A stretch of 64,000 nt of DNA. Source: Endomychus coccineus (Eukaryota; Arthropoda; Insecta; Coleoptera; Endomychidae). The stretch is from the NCBI GenBank assembly GCA_958510875.1, contig OY294067.1:266078180-266142179 (forward strand), in the 5' to 3' direction. A model generated the notes under the pieces. It was not told where the DNA came from, ran no database searches, and was given only the letters and a program-made list of their open reading frames with translations. Below are positions 1-10,547 of this stretch, one piece after another (position 1 is the first letter of the stretch; the number at the start of each line of letters is the position of its first letter). The position numbers and the translations under genes are program-made.

Positions 1-437
1 TTTTTTAAGCTTTGATTTATGTTACTTTTGCTTCGAGTACTTTTTAAAATAATTTACCTAGACGAGAACAATACCATCGTTCTTGAATTCTATCAAAATT
101 TTGAAATGTTTGTCAGGTAGTCATTCAAGAATGTAAGGAAAACAATTCACGGAAAGTCAAATCTTGGAAAAGTAAGTAGGAAAAAGAGACATTGTACTAT
201 ATGGAGTAGACATAAATACTATATGGAATAAGTTTTGTTAATTTATACTTCATTGTACTGTATCAATCTCTGGATTGGCTGCATTATACGTTGCAAAGCT
301 TACACAATAAGGCTTTGGATTTCACTTCCCCATTCCAAGTCCAGTCACTTGGACGGGAATGATTTCCACAGAGGCTAGTGTTTTATAAAAATGAAATATG
401 TATCGTCTTATAGGGGGATAAAATAAGATTCCGTCCA

Positions 438-761
438 TTACGTATATTCCTCTAAAAGTTACCGGGAGGTGAAAAGGACTTACTTCCATAGCCAAAGCGA
501 TTGAAATCTATAAAAGTATGATGAATGAAATTATGATTTCTACTAACCTGGTTGTGGAAAACCGTTTCCAGATTTGGCGCCGTCAAAAGAATACAAACTG
601 TTGTTTTTAAATATTATTTGCGAACTATCGCCATACTCGACAGTTAAGATAATCATAACTATTATAATGTAACTCATGTTTATACATATCATGAACATGT
701 ATTCATTGTTTCTTTTATAGTTGGAAATTGCATAAATTAAGATCTGAAATGTTTCATGCAT
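438..761 (-). CDS. Candidate small secreted peptide gene (3 short exons), unrecognised
   Basis: The open frame begins at 761 on the minus strand. It has a hydrophobic stretch (SYIIIVMIILTVEY) that could be a signal peptide if translation starts at an internal Met, followed by a polar tail of about 28 residues containing SFDGAKSGNGFPQP. The frame stops inside a good donor at 547 (CAG|GTTAGT). A phase-compatible path exists: exon 761-548, a 24-nt microexon 507-484 flanked by AG and GTAAGT, then 451-438 ending in TAA, adding FNRFGYGKEYT. No family was recognised. The exon-1 pattern (signal, then QII..NN) vaguely resembles exon 1 of the phospholipase gene at 3870-5768, but no catalytic exon follows. 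It may be a chance frame. Confidence 0.2.
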
Positions 762-1300
762 GATTTGTTAAAAGGCTTTTAATTTAGATAACGCTTGAAA
801 ATGTGGTAAATTTGCAGAATACCGCAGACGCACATAACATGAAAAAACACTATTATAAGATTGAAATAGAATATTGAATTCTTGCAAATATTAACAAATA
901 AGCATAAAGATAACAAAATGTTACTTTTGGGACAAAAATCATTCTACATTGTTTTGAAAATCTATTTATTTCAAAATCTTTTCATATCTGCATTACACCA
1001 CAGTCATTGAACTGCAGACACATCACAAAGACCATAATGGCGATGATCTAATTTTTCTGTTTTTGCATAAGAACTGTAAGCGTATTTATTATTTTGATTT
1101 TAGGTCGTTCTAGTATGGGTGAGGTAGTTAGGTTCTCAGCTAATTGAATAGCTTAAAATCGTTTTCAAATCCGATTATGTCAAAATCTGGTCCAACTATT
1201 ATTTTATTTTGTATAGTGATTGAATAAGTGCGTGCAAGACAAAACGACAAAGATGGAGATGAATTGGCGTTCTATTCATAGCGTGTTTGTCAGACGTGTA
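762..1300. other. Non-coding stretch, nothing recognised
   Basis: AT-rich sequence without a supported exon or repeat. It precedes the hAT target-site duplication at 1301. Confidence 0.5.
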
Positions 1301-3120
1301 CCTACACCCAGTGGCGGCTCGTGAGTTATGAAAGAGCACAAGAAAAAAATTACCTATTTTTTGTACATAAAATCCATTCTCCTATTTTTCATGCTGGAAA
1401 AACCGTCAAAATTCGGAATAGACTGGACAAACCTCTTTTCTATTGATAGGAACTCCAATGCGTTCTGTCCATCTTCTGACATTGTGCTTATCAGAAAAGC
1501 TTCAATGCGTTTGAGGGTGGAAGAACATCGTTCACATTCTGCTGTCGACATGGGCGTTGTACAAATAATATCCAACAGTTTGTATGTTTCCGTCAAAACT
1601 TTCTTTAGGTTGTTGTCTGTTATGAACATTAAAAGTAGCAAAATAACACCTACGTCACACATGTCATTGCGCTCATAAATTGCTGAAAGTTCACTTTTTA
1701 ATTTTACACTATCCAACATAAGATAAGATTTCACAGTTTCATCAAAATGTTTTTGTGGAAATGCATGTCTATAAGTTGTAAAATTTTGAGAATCAAATAA
1801 TTTTGCTGCACTTAAGTGATCCCTAGATCAAATCGGTCGCTAATTTGGCTTAAAATAGCATACTTTCTTTGCAATAACAGCTATTCTACCTCCAGCTGTC
1901 GTTTTTTGTCTTTTCCTAGCAGGTTCTTCATTATTGCGTTCTTGATTGTCATTGTCAGTAGAATTTCTAATTCGAATAATTTGCTGTTGGAGTTGCTCAA
2001 TTGCCTTTTGCAGGTGAGCATTGTAAATCCCGCGCATTTGAGTCTGATTAAATAATATTTCAACATGTGGCATGATGAAATGAAATATTTCCAACCAGTA
2101 GATAAATTTCGGGCAATTCAAATGTTTCAATAAACTACCTTGCTTCACTGATAATAACTGAATTCCCCCATCTTCGTTAATAATTTTACCTAAACATTCT
2201 TTGAAAAAATCCTGCGCGTGGTAATCTGCGTTTAACTATTCCATCGAGAATAACCGTTCGTTTTGGCGATCGAGAAAATAACAAAATAGATGCGCGTAAC
2301 AGTGAATATAATGTGCATGTGGAAATGTTCTTTTGATAATGGCTTGGAATTCATTTGTCTTACCACTCATCACCGACGCCCCATCGTAACTTTGAGCGAT
2401 TAGTTTATTGTTATCAGACCCAGAAGGAGAATGTAAAATAGTGTGCAATGCTACTGCTAATGCATCAGCATTATGTGCACCCCACTTAAAAAAGACCAAA
2501 AGTGTACTAAAAATTTGTCCATTAAACACGTATCGAATAATAACAACCATTTGCTGATGATTAGAGGTGTCTGTAATTTCATCGACCTCCAAAGCAATAA
2601 TATTTTCTGCTTGTAAATTTGCAACATTACATCGAGCAATTCGTTCTGAATAGTTTTTGAGACGCCTTTAAACACTCGTGAACCCGAACCTTTCATACGT
2701 ATTGCAAGAACAGCATCTAATTCAGCTGCAAAGTAGATTAAGCCTACATAAATACATGACGTCAATGTCTCATGGCCTCGTAACGCCAATTCAAAGGCTC
2801 ACTTCAGACTTCACATCTTCGAATTGAATTTACACACTGTACACTGAACGCAAGACGTTTACTGGAGATACGATTCTTTCTGCCCCAAACCAACGGTATA
2901 AGCGCGGATGTTGAAGATAATCGTAGGCAGCCGAATCATATTTGAAATAGGTACACTTCAGAACGTTCTCCGGAACAGTTTTGACGTGCGGAATAAAATA
3001 ATGCACTGAATTACATGCGAATCTCTTTCTGTGTTTATCTTGGTGGTTGGGTGGGCACGTTGGTGGTTGAGTGGACAGGTTCCCTTGTGCCCTTTAGTAC
3101 CAGGCGCCACTGCCTAGACC
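1301..3120 (-). mobile_element. hAT DNA transposon, copy 1, with 8-bp target duplication
   Basis: The element runs from 1309 to 3112. The left end is CAGTGGCGGCTCG. The reverse complement of the right end is CAGTGGCGCCTGG, giving short terminal inverted repeats beginning CAGTGGCG, as is usual for hAT elements. The flanking octamers CCTACACC (1301-1308) and CCTAGACC (3113-3120) match at 7 of 8 bases, the expected hAT 8-bp target duplication with one later change. A decayed transposase lies on the minus strand inside. A sister copy with the same ends sits at 21749-22744. Confidence 0.87.
1354..2796 (-). pseudogene. hAT transposase remnant (DUF4371 / hAT dimerisation type, ZMYM1-like)
   Basis: Reading from high to low coordinates, broken frames give recognisable blocks of the ZMYM1-like hAT transposase. 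LALRGHET is at about 2790. The core VDEITDTSNHQQMVVIIRYV is at about 2590. KLIAQSYDGASVMSGKTNEF and the HAHYIHCYAH block follow at 2420-2270. FWLxxFHxIMPHV-like sequence lies near 2080. The C-terminal hAT dimerisation block TTPMSTAECERCSSTLKRI is at about 1560. Several frameshifts separate these blocks, and the N-terminal TTF-type zinc-finger region is missing beyond about 2796, so the gene is dead. The missing N-terminal part is present in the copy at 21749-22744. Confidence 0.82.
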
Positions 3121-3869
3121 ATATGCATTCCAAGCTGTTGCGTGGTAAGCATAAAATAATTAAAGATGGTGCTAGAACTAAAGTTGAATTGAAGTGGTAA
3201 ATTTATTTTATTATTCATACAACAGATTCAAGAGATATTAACAATACTCAAATCATTGTAAGCTCATGCGAATCGCTTATAGTAAGATACAACTCACTAT
3301 AGCGCTTTACTTGTTTCTCTTTTAAAACAATACAATGCGTTTGGCTCGCTCTAACTCGCAAGACTCCTATACACCGCTGATTTAAACTCAATTTGTATGT
3401 TTCCATTTCTTTTAATAAAATTCAGTTTATGTTTAAATCAAATTTTATTAGGACGAGAGTACAGTATTTGGATGACTTGTTACTTTTTTTGTATACTTAG
3501 CTCCTATCTCCTTAATAATTCCGAATCTAACAATTATTCCAAATTATTATGGACTCGTAATATTTTGGATGAAAAATGAATGCAAGTATATTATTATAGG
3601 CTGCGAAACAGGATGAAGTATTTCAATTACATGTTTTCCTTCCACTGGAGTTCTCAATTCAAAAAATTTAACCTTCAGTAATTAATATGGGGTTAAAATA
3701 TTGATACATATTTCAATGATAAATGTCAAGAACAAGATGCAGCTTCAAACAATTTATTACAACTATTATTAATATTGCATATTATATTTGAATTGGTTGT
3801 ATTATGATTACACAGAATAAATTGTCTATTGAGAGCAATATTTGAAATGCGACAAATAATTGAATTCTA
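3121..3869. other. Intergenic sequence downstream of the phospholipase gene
   Basis: AT-rich sequence on the 3' side of the minus-strand phospholipase A2 gene. No further exon or repeat was recognised. Confidence 0.45.
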
Positions 3870-5768
3870 TCAATAATTCGGAACATCAAACCATTGGTAT
3901 TGCTTCTGTGTAGCATCATCCAGTTCATATTTTTGACACTTTTTAGTCCTAAAACATGGATAAAATTTATTTATTAGGGAGAATTTTTGTTCTTTACTCA
4001 TATATTAAGATTTAGCGAATTTGGCAGATTAGGTACAGTACTTTATGGAATTAATTTTTTACATTCCAATTCCTATAAGCTTGACCATGTTATTGCTGAA
4101 TTGTTCAAGTGATATATTTTTATTGAATTATTCGAACAATCATCAATTAATTCATAGGTTGTAGACTTAATTCAGAAGTAAATATTAATTGGCTGCATAC
4201 TATCAAGGTTTTAAATGAATTAAATAAGTAAGTAATAAGTTATTTATAATTATTTATTGAAAATGACGAATACTTACGGAATATAGGAATATTTTTCACA
4301 TGATAATATTGGATATTCTTCTTTAAAGCATCGTGTTGCTAAAAATGTGAAATACAAATGCCCCACTTGTGTAGAAACATGTCCATCCACCGTTTTTAAA
4401 CATTGATAAAATTCAGTGTCGCAGTAACAATTCAGTCTAAAATAGATATTGTTTGTTAATCAAAGGACTATAAAGATTCATCCGAAAGATTTCAGACTTC
4501 TACCCGTACCCAATCAGGTTTTTTGATTTAACTACAGATTTTACAGTCGTTTTTTGCATTGAATACTAGAATTATATCACGAGATGATAATTTTCCCAGG
4601 ATAAATCCATCTCTAGTTCAAAAAGTGAATAAAAATATTGAAACAATTTATGCACCCATCATCAGTAGGGAAAATAAATCGCGCTATTCGAAATTTGATT
4701 TTTAACTTCCAGCCTAGAGCTTATTCACTATGGACTGTTGTCAGATGAGAGAACATAGTAATTGATTTTCCAATTAAACATTCTATATAAAATGTTTCAA
4801 TAAAACAGGCACCTTGTATAGAAATTTGGATTTGTTAGACCGTATTTGGTTTGATAACCTTCTATGATGTCGGGACACATATCGTGATTCCTGCAACATT
4901 TGTCTGTGTCTCTGAATTTTCCAAAATTAGTGTCATTATCTGCTATGTTTCCGGCTCCACACCATTTGGTTCCTGTAAATTACTTTATGTTAATTTTATT
5001 AGGTGATTATAGCAGAAATTATATTCTAGAAGATCAACACACTTCCGTCTTAGTTCAACCTGCAATGGCTAGTGAAACATCAGCAATTAATATATTCGTA
5101 TGATGGGACTAAATCCATTAATCGAGACCATATTCATGGCTTTTCAATTTGATATAAATTTTCATTGAATTGCCATTACTTCTTCAATATTATATAAATT
5201 ATTAATATAATGAGATATTGTAAATTCAAATAGTCATGCTTTCGCGATAAATGGAAATTTCAGAAAATTGTTCAAGCGTTTGCGTCAAATATTCTTCTGC
5301 TGTTGAAGACGCGTTATAAATCTATGAATCACGCTCATCCTATCCTCCATTTATTTTGTCTGGGCCAATTCATTTGACCTTGAAATGCGGAGGTATATTC
5401 AAGGTTGTCGGAAGTATTTTTTGAATTTATAATTGTTTGTGCCGACATCATTGGCTCAATGTTATGTATTATTTATTGTAAACTATGAGATTTATTGCGA
5501 TTTTCCTTCAGAACTATTTTACGCCCATCAGTATAATTAAAAATATAAATTGATATTGTTTAAACTGACCTGGGTATATTAACATCCAATTAGGCAATCG
5601 AACATCCCCCGACCTACTATATTCTAATGAATTGAAATCTACAGTTGCATTGTTATCCCAAATAATTTGATAACATTCTACATGATGGTAGAAAATGAAA
5701 ATAATCAACCCTATGTTCATGTAATTCATGTTAGTTGATATAACGTTTGAAGAAAAAACGGTAGACAT
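3870..5768 (-). CDS. Group III (bee-venom type) secretory phospholipase A2, 198 aa
   Basis: Predicted to hydrolyse the sn-2 ester of phospholipids outside the cell or in the secretory pathway. Four exons on the minus strand (5768-5570, 4972-4813, 4436-4278, 3948-3870) join in frame through GT/AG sites, total 597 nt including the stop. Residues 1-32 include a hydrophobic signal (MNIGLIIFIFYHHVEC); the real start may be Met14 or Met17. The Ca-binding loop is W70-CGAG. The active-site motif is C92-C-R-N-H96-D97-M-C, and the Cys-rich continuation NCYCDTEFYQCL follows. The C-terminal part (CFKEEYPILSCEKY, then KKCQKYELDD) matches the group III domain, and the length is normal for the family. The second donor is an atypical GTGCCT. 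In insects such enzymes serve venom, digestion or eicosanoid-linked immunity; which applies here cannot be told. The reading frame is intact. Confidence 0.92.
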
Positions 5769-6241
5769 CCATTGGCTTTATACTCAATTTTTGCTTAATT
5801 TTATGTATTAAGTGTAAGAAAATGTATAATGTATTTTTTGCTTATAAATTTGATGTTTATACTCCCATATACTATTCACAGGGGTTTATCAGTTGCACGG
5901 CTGGAAATTCCAATGCAACCAAAGTTTTAAACGTCTAGTACCTTCAGGATTCTATTGCTGCAGTGTTTTGTTATGCAAATACTGCATTGTATCTAAAATT
6001 TATTTCATAGCAGATAATCATATGAAGTGAATACTGGGTACCATGGGTAGGGGGTCTATTGTAAATAAATATGCAAATAGGTAGAATGAATTTATAATTT
6101 CACATCAGGTTTATTGCTATTTCAAATATTGACAATTTGGTACATTCAAACTTTAAAGTTGTTTGCTGTCAGATTCATGTGGAAAAATGCAATATGGCTC
6201 GTGTTGGGTATAATTAACAAGATTTAATTTCTTAATAATTT
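5769..6241. other. Intergenic sequence between divergently arranged genes
   Basis: About 470 bp separate the phospholipase start (minus strand) from the candidate mini-gene start (plus strand). It probably holds the phospholipase promoter. No certain TATA box or initiator was chosen. Confidence 0.35.
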
Positions 6242-7534
6242 ATGGCGAGTGTACTAAGGTTTTCACAAGAGCAAATGTCGCGATCCTTTCGCTACAAGGT
6301 ATCCACGAAAACCAAAATCATCTTCATACATCATCAGAAGATTAATATTATTCAACCTAACAAAAAAAAACATTAAACCTGTTTTATTTATTCCCAATAA
6401 CTTTATGTTTTTGCCATTAAATAATTGATTGTTGAAGCAGTTATTTTACATTTTTTTTTCTATGCCTATTTCCACTATTTTTTTCACGAAACGTGACTGC
6501 AGTTTCGACTGAAACTGTCATTTTCAAACGATTCACATTTCGTGAAATAATTAGTACATAGAAAAAATAGTGGTTGTTTATTTCCTTTATCTTTTTGCCT
6601 CTTCTTTACAAAAATGTATAATAATTTCTAAAATCAATAATTATTGTAGTTAATAATTTTGTGAGACATTTCATTGAATATACAATTAAATTTACCTTAT
6701 ACTTACTTGATCATGGAATTTGATATTCTATGCGAACTTTCCGAAATTCTTTTCGAAAAATAAATATTTTGGTGTAATAATTGTTTGAGGTTAGTGTTTG
6801 TATAATGTGTTCCTATTCTGTCCGCGGCCCAATAATGTGATTGCGTATGAAGAATAAGAACCATGATGTGTCCCTTGGCCTAGTTTATGTTTTTCTTTAT
6901 TAATCCTTACTTTGCAGTTTTCTTCATTGCTCTCCTAGTTGATTGGTTGTGTATATAATTATTTAATAAAGCCATTAGTCAATGATTATATCAAGTAAAA
7001 GTGAAAAGGAGGTCAAGTGGTCAAGAATTCAAATCACACATATCATTTGGCAGCGAAATTTTGTCACGAAAGTAGGTTAGATTAGATTTTAGACAACAAG
7101 CAAGCGCAGGTACTTCAACTCGGATATTCCATCTACCCTGCTTTCATTACACATAATGTTCATTATTTGACTCACCCCTTCCACCGAAGTTTGGCCTCCT
7201 GTTCTAGTAATCTCTATTCTGGTACTAATATGGTTCAAAATATCTACCGAATAGACAACATAGCTATTTTGATTTCCCCCAAAATTAGCAGAAAAATGGT
7301 GATGAAATATAAGTTTAATCCATCAGCTTTTGTATTTTGTTTAATTATAAATATAGTTTTTGTTGATTGAAAAATATAACTTTGTGTTTAATTTGCAGAG
7401 AGTTGTTATCTGAGCTTCTGAGAAGGCTGCCATGCATTAGAGAAAATCTAAAGCACTATGTACATGAATCAAAAGTAAATTATTTGTTGGAGATAGAGAA
7501 GAGGGTTAAAACAGTACTCTACCCTGCATCATGA
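6242..7534 (+). CDS. Candidate three-exon mini-gene, 69 aa, unrecognised
   Basis: The final exon is the best-supported part. After a clear acceptor (TTTGCAG, ending 7398), 7399-7534 encodes ELLSELLRRLPCIRENLKHY, continues for about 25 mainly charged, helix-like residues, and ends at TGA. The exon needs two preceding nucleotides. A 17-nt microexon (7093-7109, flanked by TTTTAG and GTACTT) and a first exon 6242-6298 (MASVLRFSQEQMSRSFRYK, donor GTATCC) restore the frame exactly, for 210 nt in total. The predicted protein is basic and probably helical, without a signal peptide. I do not recognise a family. The microexon and the weak first donor make the model tentative; the last exon could instead belong to a different transcript. 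Confidence 0.35.
6470..6585. repeat. Short imperfect inverted repeat
   Basis: TTTCACGAAA at about 6482 recurs as TTTCGTGAAA at about 6538. Flanking copies of a TTTTTCTATG/CCACTATTTTTT motif occur on both sides. It could be a small MITE or degraded terminal repeat in the first intron of the mini-gene model. Confidence 0.35.
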
Positions 7535-9159
7535 TTGAACACATTTGAAGACTTTATTATGTTGATGTTGTAACACTTAGTATGAACATATCACCTTCAT
7601 TTTTATATTATCTTAAGAGATAATTTTCTCGTTAGTCATTCATTTTCTTTATGCTCATTCATATGATTAGTTGTTACTACATTAATAGAATGTGTTATTT
7701 TATTTAGTTTTCAGAAATACTGCCGATGTTAATTTTATGTTTTAGTTTTGTAAAAATATGGTAGCTTCTTGTGCCAAGTAAAAACCTAATTTTGTTAAAG
7801 AACATCAAACCACGTAACCAAAGTGATGCTTTTCAGTTATCTTGGAATCCTGATATAGTTCCTTTAATTTTTAATGGACGAGTTCAATCTTACAGCTAAA
7901 AATCTGATAAATATACTATGTTAAAATATTTCAATACAAAATTCGTTCAGTCAATACTTAAACTAAAGCATATGACTTTCATGAAAGACATGGTGTCGGA
8001 TTGACTCAAAAGATTGAGTTATTATTATTTTGATGTCATGTTTTATCTGGATGTTGCCAATCAAGAAGGCAAAGATTATTTTCAAGAAATCACCTTATGT
8101 TCATTTTCTAAGAGAAACCTGAATCAACTTAAGTATGACAGATGGAACGACGAACAAACAGAGTATGTTTTACATACAAAAGTTGCAGAATTGCTATGGT
8201 AGTAATTGTTTCAAATGTTTAAAATATTTTCCGATAAATAGTCGACAAATAATCTCAACGATTCGCATAAATATTCTCACTTTCAGTTTATTCAATAAAT
8301 CATTTTGTTTTTCTTTTGCAATTTCTTTAGTAAAGTATTGGAAAAAATTCTTTTATCTACAACTGCTAAATGAACAATGTTCAACGTAATTACGACTTTT
8401 GCAGAGCATGCAATAGGTGGAATATTCAACTAACAATTTTTTTCTTTTGAATTAAGAATGGGATCTGTAATATCTTCAGTGTGTTCTACGGCCATATTCT
8501 CAAAAGTAGAAGTAAAAAACTGAATTCGACTGATTGCTTTGATTTAGCAAACTAAAAAACATATTGAACCCCTTTGTATCTATTTCAAAGTTTATAAAAA
8601 TATTTCAATTCAAGTAATATCTTATTGAGAGTTACTGCCAAATGTATGTTATACACTTAAAATGTTGATGTTTCAATTACCAAAGTGCAATTAAATATTT
8701 GTAAATAATTATGGTTTATTAAACTATTGAGTAGTTCTATGTACATTTATTTTATATTTGCTGATGAGGGTGAATAAAACCTATAATTCTCCACTGATTG
8801 TGATTGTGACTTCAATCTATTGAAAATATACTTTCATGAGTGTAAGTTGTGGGTCTTATTAATCCTTTTCAACTTCAATTTAATTGTTGTCACATGTTAG
8901 TTTTCTATTTTTGTATGTTTTTTTTCAATAAATGTTTTATGATTTTGAATATTTCAATATTTGAAACAGGTTAATGAAGCTTAAAATTACTAACGTAATA
9001 AATACTCGATTAATTATGTTGTTAGTAACTCACATAATTCGCCAAGAACAAAGGAAGACATCACCGTGCTTCTGGTAAGTTGTATAAAATATATACTGAA
9101 TCATTCAATATGAAATGAAAATTTTTTAGTGCAACTGTGGTCATGATGACAAAATGTTT
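7535..9159. other. AT-rich intergenic stretch, nothing recognised
   Basis: Contains several AATAAA-like signals that could serve the exon ending at 7534. The open frames present (for example near 8014-8389) show no domain and a composition no different from non-coding sequence. Confidence 0.4.
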
Positions 9160-9660
9160 CTCCGAATACTTCATACATTCTGGAGACCTCAGAAAAAAAT
9201 TATGAAATGCTTAAAAAAGTACAACATAAATGTTGCGCATTAACCTACTACCCGTGTTGGTAAATAATTTTCAGTCTAAAACCGTTAATACCTAAAGATA
9301 AACAAACCCACACGGTATGTAAATTAAATTGTTCAAATTGCGATGAGAGTTATACAGGAATCTCTTGAGAATATTCACAAAAAATAATGTATGGTCATAA
9401 GTATATTACAAAAAACATTAAAATGGTACATATACAGGAATCTAAATATTTATAAAAAAGAATGTATGGTCATAAGTATAGTACTAAAAACAAAAGAAGA
9501 TTCCACCGGTCTTGCTAAACTTTGTTTTGATTATAACCAGTTCCATTATAAAAATGTTAATATTTTAGCTAAAGAAACCAATTAATATAAAAGATCTAAA
9601 CCTGGAGATGATTAACATAAAACGTGATTTTGAGTCTGTTAATCACAGAATCAATGTAGT
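9160..9660 (+). mobile_element. Penelope-like element (family A) GIY-YIG remnant
   Basis: Nucleotide similarity to the better copy at about 11110-11530 is obvious: the TCTGGAGACCTCAGAAAAAA stretch, the KYDINVAH-like block, the PKDKQTHTV block, a YTGIS block and the ERSILEM/SVNH-like end all recur. Multiple stops and an internal duplication near 9390-9470 show that it is dead. This is the endonuclease and 3' part of a PLE only; no reverse transcriptase was seen nearby. Confidence 0.6.
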
Positions 9661-10547
9661 CATTAAGCGGAATCTGACCTTGCCGCTTGGAGTTTAGAGA
9701 TCGGTAAACAAAATGCATTACCGGCTAGAATCGCCGAAGGTTGAACATTGAATTCGGTACAGTTAATTCGCTCGCCACTAGGAGCATTATATTAATTATA
9801 TGGGAGGAGGTAGGCTTTTGCTTAATACTCATTTATAAGAATAGCTACCAGGCGTGGGAAGCCATCCCTCTCGAGAGAAAAGCGACAGACGACGGCAGAA
9901 TTATTATCTTCTGTTCTTCAGAGAACTGATTCAAATTCCTTCACGGGACACATACTCTATTTACATATCTCTATGATTAATAGGTAAGGAATCGAGTTTA
10001 GTAGAATAAAAACAATTTCTAATGTGTTTTTACCACCAATTTGATTATTACTATAATTATATAACAGCAGTTCACCCTGTTCTAAGAATCACAATAAACT
10101 GAATTTATAAAAATGGGGTATGTGACTAGCTTGTTAGAGTAGGCTACGTCTGACAAACGATTTAATTCTTACTAGTCATAAACCTTTATTTATGTATAAG
10201 TAGAAATAGATAGAATCACTTCTATGCATCTGATCAATTATCAATTCATCTGTGCAATCAGCTGTGTTTGCCTTCATTCTTGGCCTACTTTATTATAGTT
10301 GTTCTAGTATTTTATGGTCCTGAAATAACCTAAATTTTGTAGGTATCAGAATTTAGAATAGGATTATTGTTTTTTACCTTTATCCAATACTCTGGATTAC
10401 TAACAAAAATGATTAATTAGTACTAATTTATGTTTTATCATTTTTAATAAGGTTTGATCTTACATATTTTCCCTCGAATCGATTACCGTTTTTTCAGTTA
10501 TTTGAACCTATTTCCATTCCTGATAGAAAAGAAAAAATATTTAACCA
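9661..10547. other. Upstream region of the SMYD4-type gene
   Basis: About 890 bp with no recognised exon, probably containing the promoter and 5' UTR of the methyltransferase gene. No definite core promoter motif was assigned. Confidence 0.35.

Noticed and set aside
8014..8389. Two overlapping plus-strand frames
   Set aside because: No domain, no splice support, AT-driven amino acid composition.
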